Below, in pieces: positions 24,574 through 38,289 of a stretch of 64,000 bases of DNA. The translations under genes and the position numbers were made by a program. A model generated the notes under the pieces. That model searched no databases. It worked only from the letters and a program-made list of their open reading frames with translations, and was not told the DNA's origin. This stretch comes from Erythrophleum ivorense (taxonomy: Eukaryota; Streptophyta; Magnoliopsida; Fabales; Fabaceae): assembly GCA_026724425.1 (NCBI GenBank), contig JAIUCV010000009.1:17557294-17621293 (forward strand). The letters run 5' to 3'. Position 1 is the first letter of the stretch. Each line of letters begins with the position of its first letter.

Positions 24574-25797
24574 TGTAACATCTCTTCTAAGTACCCATTT
24601 TTAGCCCCCCTTTTTTTGGAAACTTCTTGATTTGAGTTTAATTACCCTTTTTCTATTTTAATTATTCTTTTACAATAAAGTCTAATTAATAGCGTAGTGA
24701 AATACAACAATAATAGAAATATACTGTAATTCATACAAATTAGTTTAAGAAATCCATCATAGGGGAGCAGAGTCATACAGGTCACATAACATTAAAGGGG
24801 GATCTACCCTATAACTATCCAAAAAGAAAATCCCCAAATAACAAACAGACCAAAAAGGTTAATCTCCTATGTTCACAAAAAGTAAGTGTTAGTGACTAGG
24901 CCTCTAATCATGCAAATAGAGAAGCAGGAGGGTCAACTCTGTAACATTCAGTCCCTCTGTAAACGTGAGAAACGCAATATTTAGTTTCTCCATAAACGTC
25001 AGAAATGGGCTAGATACAAAAGGAAGTCCCTGAAATAGAAGGAATTGGGGCCAAATAAAATTATGATAAAATTCTAAATAATGGAAAATGAGGATTTGAG
25101 TCTTGAGTTATCCAGAAATCAGGGCCAGAGTGATTCAAAAAATTTGCCGAAAGGCCAGTGGCATTTTTGTAAATATGGGCACTTTTGGAAAAGCACATAG
25201 TATGGCTTTTTAAATGAAATTTTTAGGTTTTCTGAGTTCTTAGAGGCCCTTAATACCATGGGAACCCCTGGAACTGTTGAAACCCCTCCGGTGAGCAATT
25301 TCGGCTATCAGTTGACCAAAACTTTGACCGAATAGTTCGGAATGATTTTAAATCCAAATTGAGTGATTCCAAAGGCATTTTATAAATTGGAGGACTTAAA
25401 TTTTATGATGGAAAAGATGATTCTCAAAAAGGAGCTAAAACGAGTCTAAACGAAGCAACGAAGCGAAAGGACATAATCTATATTTTGGGAAATTGCTATA
25501 AAAATCATCCTCCACCTTTTTAAATGACAAGGCAGCTTCTACACCCTTCTAAGAACATCTCTTGAGCTCAGAATCAGACCAAAAATGGAGTGAAAATTGG
25601 GAGAAGAGGGAGAAAGAAAACTAAGGCAAAAAGGTATGAAAATACATGAAATTTTGCAACACGTTAGTTATAAAATTTTCTCCTTTCTTCATTCTCCTTT
25701 TCTTGATGGTTTTAGATTCTTAAAAGGAGGAATTTGGTGGCTGACCTCATGAGAAAAAGTGGAGGTTTTGAGCAACCAAATAGAGAAAGAGAATCAC

Positions 25798-28590
25798 TAT
25801 GATGACCCTAGCTTCTAATCATTGTAATTAAGGTTAAACATGTGATTAATAACCATAAAGTAGGGTTACATGTCATTAAGACTAATTACATTATGGGAAT
25901 ATGGGGAAATTTGAACCTTAATATTATTAGAGTCATCAACCATATAATTACAAACACTTACATACCTCAGGGGAAACAAACATTCATTTATGAGCCTTGA
26001 TTCTACTACCTATCATTTCCAACTCACATTCATCTTCAATTAATGTTTCTAAGTCACCCTTTAGGTTTACCATATGAAAATCCATGATCTTCTAGTCACT
26101 ATAAGGCTTTCAGGACATTCGCCGCGGCCAATTTCCCCTTAGCCGTGGCCAATTCCCCTCGGCTTCACCCCTCATATCGTTACTAATTTCGCTGCGGTGA
26201 AGAAGCCTCCTGGAAGTTCCATCGCTCATCTCTCGCTATTGGCTACGACACCACGGCTAATTCCTCTCTGGAATGCCTGGCTTATTTTCATAAAATTTCA
26301 CCGTGGCGAATTCCCCTCTGAACGACTCCCAGTTTAGCCTCTCACATTTTGCCGCAACCAATTCAACATTCGCCGCAATGAATTGCTCTTTGATGCTCTC
26401 CCTGGGCAACTTCGACACTATTGGCCACTGCTAACAATATTTTGGCCACAGCCAAATGCCTTTTGATCCTACTACTCTTAAAACCTTACCTTATCCTCTC
26501 CACTCTCCCTCCAATAACCCCCTAGGGTCACTCTACCTTAAATTATGCAACTCTAATGGTGTTTATGCACCTTATCTACCAAGCTATTCTACCGTCACTA
26601 ATTCAAAACTTAAATATGAATTTCTACTCATCCAACTACCATATGTCAACCATTTCACATATTGATGTTAGCAGAAATTACATAAGCTTCCAACAATTAA
26701 CATTCAAGCATACATTTCGTTAAGGGTCCATACATCACTGATTCAAATCAACAATCTAATATATCATAGGATTGCATTACTCAAATAGTCAATATATCAT
26801 GGGTTCACTAACCAAAATGAGTGTCAAGGTTCATACATCCATCAACAGTTAATGCAAAGCTTATTACTTGTTAGTTACATTCCATGTTATCAAAATACAA
26901 TCTCTTACACTTAGCAATATAGAGACATGATGATGATATACAAAGGTTAACAAAAATTAGCATCTACTATATTCTACTCAGACCAAGTGTAGCTACCCAC
27001 ACCCGGCCTCAGCTCATGGATGTTCATCCACTTGCTTACCCTTATCCTTACTCGAAGAACTTTCACCTGAAATGTTTAATCCAATAAATTGGGGTGAGAT
27101 ATGAATCTCAGTAACCAAGAAAATTCTATCATATATTCTAGTTTAATTAGCATACATGCATAATTTCACATAAGCATCAGCAAAATAACAGTCATATCAG
27201 TAAATGAAACAAGTAGGCTATCATGATTACCATCCCATACTAGCAATCATATTTTTACATGTTAAAGGCCATTAACACCGGGAGAGGCCCATCCACGGCA
27301 TCTACTCCCCGTTGAGCACAACCAGGGCTCAGTGCATCTGGGGTTTGATCATAACCCAATGCTCGATCAAAGCACATGCACGGGTGGCTGTCGCACCACA
27401 GCTCCACCATAGACTCACAAGGTCCAATCAGAATATAATGATAGCCAACCAATTCATTCAACATTTCAAATCATTCATGTACAGCAAAATATGAAATTAA
27501 AATAGATATATGTATGGAATTAATATAAACCCGGTTACCTTACTTGTAGACAATTGCAATAGCTACTAATGGTATAAAATCTCTCTATAATCATAGCATT
27601 AGATAATTACTACTCTAATTCATCATTAACAGTTGCAACAAGTACCAAAAGAATTTAAAATGCTAATGACTATCTAGGGATCACTTACCCAGCTACTATA
27701 AGTCTCAAATTCGGATTGAAGTGTCCTTTACCACAAACCTCAATATTTCACCCAAAATCCTAAGCAAATTCGTACAAAATTAATACCCATATTATAAATC
27801 AACTATGGGGGTCTCGAACTAGCAAAGAAAGCATCAAAATGGAGGGTTTATACTTACCTAATGTCAGCCCTAGCCTCAACCTACGAATTTCATCAAGAAA
27901 ATCCTAAACACCCACATTTCAGATTTTTGGGCATGGTGAAAATACTCCAAATGAAAAACTAATTGGATTAAAATGAAGAGAAAGATGAGAGGATTAAGTT
28001 ATATAACTATTATCTTGGCTGAATCTTGCTTTAAGTTTGAGAAAATATGGATTTATGCTAAGAACCCTAGCCTCCCCTTTGGACCTCCGATTTTCTCCTT
28101 TGTGTTTCAGAAAAATGGGATAATGGCTAAGGCATTTAGGGTTTTAGTTGAGTTAAATATGGGTCATGGGTTGCTCCAAGGTCTAACTCCTAGTGGGCTC
28201 AAATTTTTGCTTTGTTGGGCCAGTTTTTAAGTTGTTGGCTGCAGAATTCTATTGAGCCATACTTAGTTTTAGGATCTCTATTGTTTTGGGTCTACACAAG
28301 GTTTATTAGGCCTTCCTAAGAGCCTATACAAGGTGGATCTTGGGCCTCTATCCCATTGGATCAAGTTGGGTCTGCACCTAGCTTATCGAGCCCCCATTAG
28401 CCTCTTATCATGATCTCCTACATTGGTTTGGGCCTAGATGAAATTTCTCTCCTAATTAAATCTCACACCCATATTAATGATTTATCTCTCTAAAATCTTC
28501 ATTCACTTAACTTGCCCAATTATCCTATATTAATTGTTCCTAATTAACCTAATCTATGATTAACACCTTATTAATTTTTGGAGTGTTACA
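25798..28590 (-). mobile_element. F1-family solo LTR (2793 bp)
   Basis: On the minus strand it runs from TGTAACACTCC at 28590 to GTCATCATA at 25798, where the last dinucleotide CA has become TA. The duplication ATCAC at 25793-25797 and 28591-28595 is perfect. The host F2 LTR reads through as GAATCAC-CATTTAGCAAGC, matching the uninterrupted sequence near 35430 on the other strand. It carries the conserved block (27250-27425) and a partly decayed CpG block (26115-26460). Confidence 0.92.
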
Positions 28591-29549
28591 ATCACCATTT
28601 AGCAAGCTTTCGAATAAGGTATGATGTGCACTAGAAAAACTTACTTTTCTTTGAATTCTAATAGCTTCCATATTAGGTCTAGAGAGAGAAACTAGAGAGG
28701 GAAAGGAATTCAAGCCAAAACAAGGTAGAGATAAGAATATTCAAGCATGAGAAACAAGAATATGCAAAGAGAACAAAGAAAGAACCATGAATTTATAAGA
28801 TAGAAAAGCTAGGGGTTTGTAAACATAACCAAAAATCTGATTTTATCTAAGAGTTCCCAAGCCTATGTAAATGTTTATATGAGTTCCTAAGACCCCTAGA
28901 GGGCTTCCCACATGTACCTCCCATCCAAGAAAGCAAAGAAACCCCATGGACTCCTTAAGAAAGCCTTTCCTCATCCTAGGGCAAAAGTAATACTTAGAGA
29001 GTGTTTTAGTTGCTTCCAAGCTTAGTTTTGTATCATAATGAAGCAACTCCTAGCTAGACTCTTTAAAATAATTGTGTGATGACTCTAAGGAGTCTAAATG
29101 GAGTCAAGAATCATAGATTAAAGGAGAGAAGGGAGCCAAGATCATGAATTCTTGAAGTTGCTTCATTAAGTGCCTTATGGAAGCATAATGGAGCCATAAT
29201 CCAAAGTAGCATCATGTAAAGTGTGTATAATGCCAAGGCTTGTTCCCATGAGTAATTCATGTTTCTTTTAGTGTGTCTAGGCTAAGAGAAATGGTCTCCA
29301 CCTTCTTGGGTGTGTGAGGTCAAGGGAGAGGAGTCAAGGCTTAAGAAAAAAGTGTGTGAATGCAAACAAGGTAGCTCTCCCCACCTTCTCTCATGCATGG
29401 ATGTGTGTTTAGCTTGTCTTAAAATGTGTGTATGTATATTTTCAAGCCATGAAAAGTATGCTAGCATTATCTTGTTTGCCATAATTTCATGATGTCATGT
29501 TATGTTTTCAAGTGAATGCATGATATTTCTTGAGTTTACTTGAGTATGG

Positions 29550-29730
29550 AGAGGCCAAGAACTCTTCACTATGGTGAGGATGAGCCAAGAACCCTTGAGC
29601 TTGGTTGAGACAAAGTAAAGAGTCTCCCAAAAGCAAAATAGGCTCCCAAGAGTATGGTTGAGTCCAAAGTGCTCAAAGAATGGGTGAGGCAAGTCTAAAA
29701 TCTATGAAGAGAAGTGTGAGGCCAATCCAA
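29550..29730 (+). repeat. ~31-bp minisatellite in F2 LTR
   Basis: About five to six degenerate units of the GTGAGG..GCCAAGA(A/G)(C/T)CC type. Divergence between units is greater than in the copy at 42430-42615. Confidence 0.75.
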
Positions 29731-32700
29731 ACACTTAGTGAGCTCTTGAATGTCTTGTATGACTTGTTCACATGCTAAGCTTGCTTTTTGAATGCTCATG
29801 AATTGTATTATGTCCATGCATGCATTTTTAAGGCTTGCTTTACACATATTATGTATGATTGAATGGAAGATGAGCTATTGGGATTCTTTGAATCTCACTC
29901 CCTCCTCTCCAAGGATCTAACATGCTAGGTGGACCAAGTAGCTATGGCAATGGGAGCCAACAACAATGAAGAAGGAAGATTGATAACTATATGTCTAGTT
30001 TTATTCTTTTTAGAACCATAATGATGCTTCATAATGTATATGATGTTATAAATGGTCTATGACCCTTGAGACATGTGTAAATATGATATTATGTGATGTT
30101 TAGAGGTATGGATATGATGTATGAACTCCAGCATATATTTTGAGTATGTAATACCCAAGTATACAATTTGGAAGTTTCATGGAAATATGCATAAGTGTGG
30201 GTTGAATGGCCAAAATGAGATGCATAAGGTTTGAGACCATTTGGGCAGTTCACACAAGTCTTAAATGCACTTTTAGACTTGCCCAAAAGGTGCCACAACC
30301 AAAGGAAAGCCATTTGGCAAGTTTGGTACCCCATATGAAGCCAAATTTGACAATAGTGGAATCTTATTTCACTTTTTGGCCAAATGAGTTAGTCTTGATC
30401 TAAGATTTGGCATGCAATTAGGTCTCATTAAGAACTTTTTGGGAAGCTAAAGATAATAATTTTCAGAGACCTATAGAATATTTGATGATTTTTCAAAGTT
30501 GGCAATTTTCATGGTTTCTGGTTTGCTGCACTATTCACTTGGTCTGAAATTGCATTCTGTCACACGAGGCCCAAAAGATGTCCAAATTCCATGAAATTTT
30601 ATACAGAGAAACTAAACAATCACAGAAACTCGTGCCAACTAGAAGCACCTCATTTGGAGGTCTAAAGAGAGAGATATGAGTTTTTGAATTTTCTATCCAG
30701 TATTAGTAATTTTGCCCAACCAGAGGTACTATTTCATTGAATTTCGAGGTCTAGGCTTGATGAACTGGTCTAGAGATATTTTTTCTCTCTAGCTAACATC
30801 TATAGCTTTCCATATTAGTATCATTTGCATAGATTGTATTTTTGTGGAATTAATTGGACCTTTTCAAAGTTTTCTATAGAATTTTGTATCAGTTCTAGAA
30901 TTCAGTCGGACCTTTGGACCATCTTGGATGTCAAACGTCCTCTGTGATGAATGTTATGGTCTAGACATATTTTTATTGTGAAGTAAACATCCAAAGACTT
31001 CTAGAATGACTAAGATTACATGATTTTGATTTTTCTAGATTTAGTTATGATTTTTCAAAGTTTGGTCTGAAAGTGGAGCAATTATGGCCGAGAATGAACT
31101 TCCATATTCCACACTCTATTTCGGTTTCCATGAGTTGTGGGCATGATTTTGAGATACAAATTAGTTGTAATGTTGTAATTAAATATGAGGATGTATAGTA
31201 TGAGCTCCCATGGTCCACATGACAACGAATGGAATTTTTAAGTATGACGCAACACAAAGAAATCCATTAGTTTTCCCTTTTTTTCCTTATTCTTTCATGA
31301 ACATAATGAGATGAGGCATGTGTATATGATGAGATGAGTTAAGAAATTATGGTGTTACAAACTCCACCTACTGGGAATGTGTGGGACTCAAGTTCCCCTG
31401 GGGACACAAAGTATACTAGTACAGCATGAACAACAACATCACATGATATGATGCGTATATTATGGATGATGAAGACCCATCCCCGAAGTGGGAACTAGAT
31501 CCACTCCGCTTTGAGTTCTAGGGTCACTTAATAAATCGTCATCTAAGAAAAGTATAAACTATAATAGGATGAGAAATAATTTTATCAATAACATAGACAG
31601 GATTAATACCACATAATATCCATGAAGAAGAGTCAAGTAATTTTAACAGATAGCAAGTAATATAATGGCAAGACAGTTAATTTACTAAACAATATAAACA
31701 GAGAGATTTACCTGTTAGCATTATCTAACGTGAATATGGAATAGCAAAGTGAACAGATATATTACATCTAAAGATAGAACATGAATGAACATAAGAATTA
31801 TCTCAACGTAATTAATATTCAATAGTTGCAAGATATTCATAAGATTTCTACATGCATAGAATACAGAACATATAACAAACAATATTTATTCCCTCTTGAC
31901 CATTAGGCCTTGAAGACTACTAGGCTCAATACCCAGATCATGTTGCACTCGCTTTAGCAGGCTCAAGCCCAACTCATGTTGCACTGCCATGACATAACAG
32001 GCTCACCCCTGCTTCCTTTACTGGGGTGTCCCCCAATGGGTATGCAAGGAAAGTCATATAAAATATCACAATAATATATCATCCAAACCATCATTTGATC
32101 AAGACATAATAGGTATATTTGGGACAGAACTGCCTTGCACAACTCTGTGCATAAATAAATAATCCTGATAGCATGATAGCATACTAGAGTCTAAAAAATT
32201 AGGGATTTAGATATTTTTAAGTATCTTTAAGATTGGACATCCAACACAATAGCAGCTACCTAATGGCCAACTCTGGCACACACAAGGCTCACCCCCTTCC
32301 GCCCTATATATCTTGGCTAGTCCTTTACCAAATAACCCATATTCATAGAATTAGGTAGTAAACAACATATTATCTATGTCAAGAATTCAGACAGTATATC
32401 AGTATAACAAACAGTGTAATTCCAGAACACATGTTACCATATATTCCATTATTGACACAATGCTATGAAATTTTCCAACTATCACAAATGAGCTCCAAAA
32501 TTCACAAAATAAATATAAGCATAATCCAAATAGCACGTAGAACATATTAGGCCACAACAATCATCCAAAACATATCAAATAATATCAAGGAAAATTCAAG
32601 AACTTCTTGGTCAACACTTTTTCTCAAAAATTTGACTTTCTATATAATGATCCATAAATCAACAAAATTTCACCATAGGCCTTATTTTTTATGTAGATTA

Positions 32701-34396
32701 ACCTAATTTAATTGGATTTAAGAAAACCTTTCACTAGGTATATGTACATGTGTTAGCCAAACCTATGCATAAAGCAAGACATATGATTTTACTTCATTTT
32801 TATGTCACCAAATAGCCACACATACATATTTAAAGAAGCTAAACAAAAGTCCTCAATCAATTTCTAGAGATTTCATATGTATTCTACAATTTTCTCAAGT
32901 TAAAATTCTAGGGTTTCTTGCCAATTTCTTCATGAAAATCAAGGTTATATTAATCTTCTTCTTCCTTAGGCTTTCTTCCATTACTTCCCTTCAATTTCTC
33001 CCATGGCATCTTGGAATACAAAGCTTCTTGATTTGTAGAAAAATTGACAAGATTAGGAATTTTCTCAAATCACATGAATCCATAAGCCATATATATGATT
33101 TCTCCATCTTTTCTTGGCTAAAATTCATGGAAACAACAAAATTTCCCATCTCTTCTTGCTATGGATGAAAATTAAAGAAGAAGAGAAGAGAAAATTCTTG
33201 GAGAAAAATAAAAGAAAAACTAAGAAAAAGAAAGGCTATCTATGTTACCTTAGCTCTGCGATATTTGATTTTCTTCGGTGGCTTTTCTTTCTCTCTTCCT
33301 CTTCCCTTTTCTTCTTCTTTAGGCTGAGCTTCTTCTCCTTCTTCTTCTCCTCCTCTTGGCTGAATTTGTTTGTGTATTTTGTGTGTGAGAATGGCATGAA
33401 AGTGTGTGTGTTATATATATCTTGGTTATAAATGGTTAAGATTTAATTAACTTTAAAGTGGAAGATCTTGGCCTTTAGATTACATGAATGGTTAGGATTT
33501 AACCTTGAAATAAGAGATAAAATGTAGGCCTTAGGATTAGATCAAAGTTTGTGATTTGATCTTGAAAAGGTAAAGAAATCTAAGTTATTGGATTGCATTA
33601 ACGATTTAGATAGCATCATGTTTTACGAACGAATATTAGCCGTTGGATTACCATGGTTACTTTTTCGTAGTGTGTTAAGATAGGATTGCATTAAATGTTG
33701 CTTAAGTCAGCATCTATGTCATGCTTAAGTCAGTGATATCTATTTCATAATGCATGAGATTTTTAAGATTTGCTTACACAAGCCTGTGTAATCACTCCGT
33801 AGTTCATGTATTTTCCAAAATTCTCTTCCAACTTCCAGTTTCTTCTCCACACATGGCACCACATCATCACTATCTCTCTCCTTCATGGTGCCACATTAGC
33901 ACCTTCCCAACTCCCTGGTGCCATGTCAGTTCTTACCCGGTTAGACTTACAAAATTGCCACCATTTCATAGGTTCTCTGTAATATTTTATTTAATCAATA
34001 TTCTTTAAATTCTCTACTATATTTCAATATTATTTGGCCCTATGTGGGTCCCATTTAATGTCTCCAACCACATATTTAAATATTATTTATTTTCCTAATA
34101 TTTTATTATTTTAAGGTCCAAATGACCATTTTGCCCCTAATAGTGATATGACAAACAAGTACCTTTGTTCGTTTTTCACTTATATTTTCTTTGTAACTCC
34201 ATATTTCTGGATTCTATCACCACTACCTTATAGATTTTTTTGTATAGAATTTCCTGTGACAGCTAACATGAGTTTAAGGATTTAGTTTGTCTCCATATAA
34301 GCTTGTAATTTTTCTGGGCCATTTTCTAGTCCTAAAGAATTCAAAATTTTATGCAACAAATTTTATAATTGTCTATGCATTATTTCTTAACTATTG

Positions 34397-34418
34397 ATAT
34401 ATATATATATATATATAT
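34397..34418. repeat. (AT)11 microsatellite in the F5 LTR
   Basis: Eleven perfect AT units, a simple sequence repeat. Confidence 0.95.
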
Positions 34419-34662
34419 TGGACTAGTTCTGAATTCCCCTTCCTTTTAGAAAAATCATTAAAGTTTGTCTAGGTGACAAATGACAATTTTGCCCCTGGGC
34501 CCCCTAGACCCCCCTAAAATCTCAAAAATTCCTATAGGTCCTATTCAACTTATACTTCTCATATACAAAACTATTTCATTCAAACTCTTTTTATTAAAAT
34601 TTAATAAATTCATTACATAAAATACTAAATAATTAAAAAATCCAAATTTTAGGGATGTTACA

Positions 34663-36167
34663 ATAGACAAATCAAATGAGGCATGTTTAAGTCATTGGAA
34701 CAAGCTTTAACTTCTCACAAGCCCCATGCTATGTTACTTTCTCACATAACCTCATTATAGATCCATTCAAGACATAATGAAGTAACCCTTGGATTTCATG
34801 ATCTTGGCTCCCATTTCTTGCTCAATTCTAATCTCTTGACTTCATTTAGACTCCTTGGAGTCATCATAATTTTATTCTAAGGAGCCTATACATTAGTTGC
34901 TTCCTAATATCTTCAAATGGAACCTACAACCCCATCTCACAAGATATGGTTTCTAAATTTATTCCAAGGCTTCCTTTGGTGTTCTCCTATCATATTTAGT
35001 CCTATTCTAGCCTTAGAACAATTTAAAACACTCCCTAGGTACATGGTTATGTTTTGGCCAAGATTATGCAAGCATATAGTATCCATGGAGTTGTCTTAGT
35101 TTTTCTCAGGGAATTGGCACTTGTGAAGCTTCCTAGATGTCTTGTGGACTCATACATACTCTTACATAAGTTAAATTATCCTTAGAAAGCTTTAAGAATG
35201 GTTAGGTGCAACAAAATCCCTAAGCATCACAACTTGCATTTTAAAGCTTCTCTTTTAGTTCCACTTGCATAATCTTAATTCTCACACTCCATAACCCTTG
35301 ATTCCATCAAGTTTTATCCAAATTCCCTTCTCCTCTCTAGTTTCACTCTCTAGACCTAGTATGAAAGCCATTGAAATTCAAAGAAAAATAAGTCTTTCTA
35401 TTGCATGACATACCTCATTTGAAAGCTTACTAAATGGTGACTTTCTTGCTCTATTCGGTTGCTTCAAACCTCCACCTTTTCTCATGAGCTCAGCCATTGA
35501 AATCATCCTTTCATGAAGTTGAAACCACCATTAGAAAGAGCATGAGGAGTAGAGCAAGGTTACTAACTACTATAACATAGGATTTTGCATATATGCTTCC
35601 TATTTAGCTTTCTTTTTCTCCTCCCTCTTCTCCCATTTTTGATGCCATTTCCATTCCATTTAGCACTAGTTCAGGTCGGTGAAGATGAAGATGAAGTGGC
35701 TAGTGCATTATAATTAAATAGAAAAAGGCCTGTTGACTTCTTCCTATAATTACCAATTGGTCACTACATTTTGATTATGTCATTTCAGCTAGTTTTAAAT
35801 CCTTTTTAGAACCATCTTTTCCATATGAAAATTTAGGTTATATAATTTATAAAATACCTTTGGTTTCACTCAAATTGGATTTAAAACCTTATTAAATAGT
35901 ATGGTCAAAGTTTCAGTCAATTGATGCTTTAAAATGTAAATCAAAGAAGTTTTAACTATTCTAAATGTTCTTATGATTTTTAGGGCCCTTGAGAACTCTG
36001 AGAAACTCATTTTTCTCATTTAAAAATTCCTCCTGTGAGTTTTCTAAAAAATACTCAAAATTATAAAAATGCCACTATATTTTCAGCAATTTTATTAAAT
36101 TACTTCAACTTTGGTTTTTGGGCATCTTAAGCCTTAGATCATTTTCAATTATTTAGAATTTTCTCTT
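34663..36167 (-). repeat. F2 3' LTR, middle piece
   Basis: Continues the 3' LTR of the underlying F2 element after the F5 insertion (ACAAATCAAATGAGGCATG at 34667 matches ACACATCAAATGAGGCATG near 50788). It ends with CTCTT (36163-36167), the left copy of the duplication made by the next F2 insertion. The 60-codon frame at 34917-35099 is LTR sequence. Confidence 0.85.
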
Positions 36168-38289
36168 TGTAATGAACATAATCTCCGTAAAATGACAAAA
36201 TGAGCCGTATAAAAGCAAGTCCTTTAAAATGGGCTAGATAATGTCCTAGAAAATTTGGGTAGAGTCCTAGACTCCTAAAAATGATAATTCCAAGCTCAAA
36301 CAAAAAAAACGAAGCTAGGATGGTGGAACAAAATTATAACAAAAACTAACAAAACATAATAACATTTTTGTAAATAAGTGTAACTTTTGGAAAAACACAT
36401 AGTAGGACTTTTTAAATAGGAAATTTGACTTGTCTAGGCTTCTCAGAGGCCCTAAAAAATCATGGGAAGCCCCGGGACTAGTAAAGCCCCTTCGGTGTAT
36501 GTTTTTCAATGGCTGTAAGCCCGAACCTTGATGTATTCATTTGAGAAGGTTTTAGCTTCAAATTTAGTGATTCCAAAGACCTTTTATTAAATTGGAAACC
36601 TAAATTTTATAACAGAAAAGACGGTTCTCAAAAAGGAGCTAAAACAAAGCCGAAACGAAATTGCCATAACAGAAGGATGAAATTGGAATTTTAGAAAAAG
36701 TAAGTTTCTTGAATGTTCCATAAGCTTCTTGTCTCTTCTCCCTCTCATATAGCACGACCCTCTCTACCCAAAATATAGAAAAAAGAAGCTCTTTCTTAGG
36801 CGCACAAGAGAAGAGAGAAAGGAGGAAGAAAGCTAAGGAAAGGTATCCAATTTCAAGGAATTTTATACTTCTTCTTCTTCTAATTTTGTTCTCCTCCCTT
36901 TAAGCTTTCTTTCCATGATTTTATTAAATGGTTTTGGTTCTATTTTGAGTGCAGAAAAAGGGGGGATAATTCAAAATTCTTGAGGAGAAGCAAATCAAAG
37001 AGAAAGGCCCTTGAAAGCAAGCTTGAATCTAAGGTAATTTCTTGTTTTGGTTGCTTCTTTCTCTTGCTCTTTCCTCATATGTATTTTGACCTAAACCAAG
37101 ACCATATAAGGGGGATTTTCTATCCAAAAACAAGAGGAGAACTAGGATTTTAGACTATGAGGAAGAGGAATATGGCAAGAAATTGCAAGAAAAACCTATA
37201 AAAAAAACAAGATAGAAAAGTGTAGGCTTCTTTAGGGTTTTGGAAAAATCTGAATTTGTGTGAGTATTTTCTTGGCTATTTGAATGTTTCCTTAAGCTCC
37301 TAAGACTCTTAGAAATCCTCCCAATTGGCTCTCACATCAAGGAAAAATCAAGGAGCTTGTAAACCCCTTCCTTGGTGAATATCTTGGCCTAGGCTAGCAC
37401 AAGTAGTTATGGAGTGTTTTAATTTGTTCTAGTCTTAGTTTAGGACCTTATATGATGTTAAAAGATGGGAGAAACTATTGAAAAAAATTTAGGAGCCATG
37501 GATTGGAAGATGAGACAATGGCATCCATAATGGTACTTTGTGAAGCAACTTGATTCTAAGCTTGTGTGAACAATTGTGTGAGGGCTCCAAGGACTTTGAA
37601 TGAGGCCAAGAGGCCTAGAAATAGAAAGAGATGGGAGCCTAAAGCTTGAATTGTAAAGGTTGCTTCAATAGGCCATTTATAGAACCATTATGCCACTTAT
37701 AGAACTAAGTGTATGCTCAAGAGTGAGTTTAATGTCTTGGCTTGCTTCAAATGTGTAATTATGTGTTGTTTATGGTGTTTAGGCCAAGAGAACACCAACC
37801 CACCTAGGTGCACTTGTGAGGCCGAAAAGAGGGACAAATAAGACAAAGGAAAGCTTGCAAAATTCAAGGTAGCTCTCCATATCATTCTTCTTGCATTCTT
37901 GTGTGCATATGTATGTTATTGTATGCTTGTGTGTGCTCTTGTGACTTGATGATATGCCACTTGATGCCTTAACATTACTTAGTACTATAATGTCTGATTT
38001 TCGTTAAACAACAGAAACAGATGCATTTTCAAAGCAAGTCCCCTGAAATGAATTAGTTAAGGACCTAAAAAATTTAAACAACATTCTAAACTCCTAAAAA
38101 TGAGAATTCTAGCCTTAGATGGAAGGAAAAACGGAGCTAGAATGAAGAAATAAATTTTGATGAAAACCTTATGAAATATAATGGCATTTTTGTAATTTTG
38201 AGCAAATTTTGGAATTCACACAGGAGAGCTTTTTAAATAAAATTTTTTAGTTCTCCAGGGTTCTCAGAGGCCCTGGAAACCATAGGAAG

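Larger units (their letters stand above)
24940..31359 (+). mobile_element. F2-family solo LTR, split by an F1 solo LTR
   Basis: Pieces 24940-25792 and 28591-31359, about 3.6 kb net. It starts TGTAACATTCAGTCC and ends GGTGTTACA. The flanks AACTC (24935-24939 and 31360-31364) are a perfect target duplication, so this is a solo LTR inserted in F5. Its 28591-31359 part carries the minisatellite (29550-29730). Numerous 60-80-codon frames here on both strands are LTR sequence with no protein signature. Confidence 0.9.
24574..34662 (-). mobile_element. F5 LTR (about 3.66 kb), split by an F2 solo LTR
   Basis: Two pieces, 24574-24939 and 31365-34662, separated by an F2 solo LTR with a perfect AACTC duplication. 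On the minus strand it starts TGTAACATCCCTAAAATTTGG at 34662 and ends GAAGAGATGTTACA at 24574, so the ends are the TGTAAC/GTTACA type shared by many plant Gypsy LTRs. A TATA-like stretch lies near 33410. No primer site or coding trace is present, so it is probably a solo LTR. It interrupts an F2 LTR, since host sequence resumes at 34663. The 5-bp flanks (CAAAA and ATAGA) do not match, so the end or the insertion history is not settled. The frames at 32932-33431 and 33754-34008 are simple, low-complexity translations of LTR sequence. Confidence 0.6.

Noticed and set aside
33114..33431. 105-codon open frame rich in Lys, Ser and Phe
   Set aside because: Translation of purine- and pyrimidine-rich runs within the F5 LTR; low complexity, no domain.
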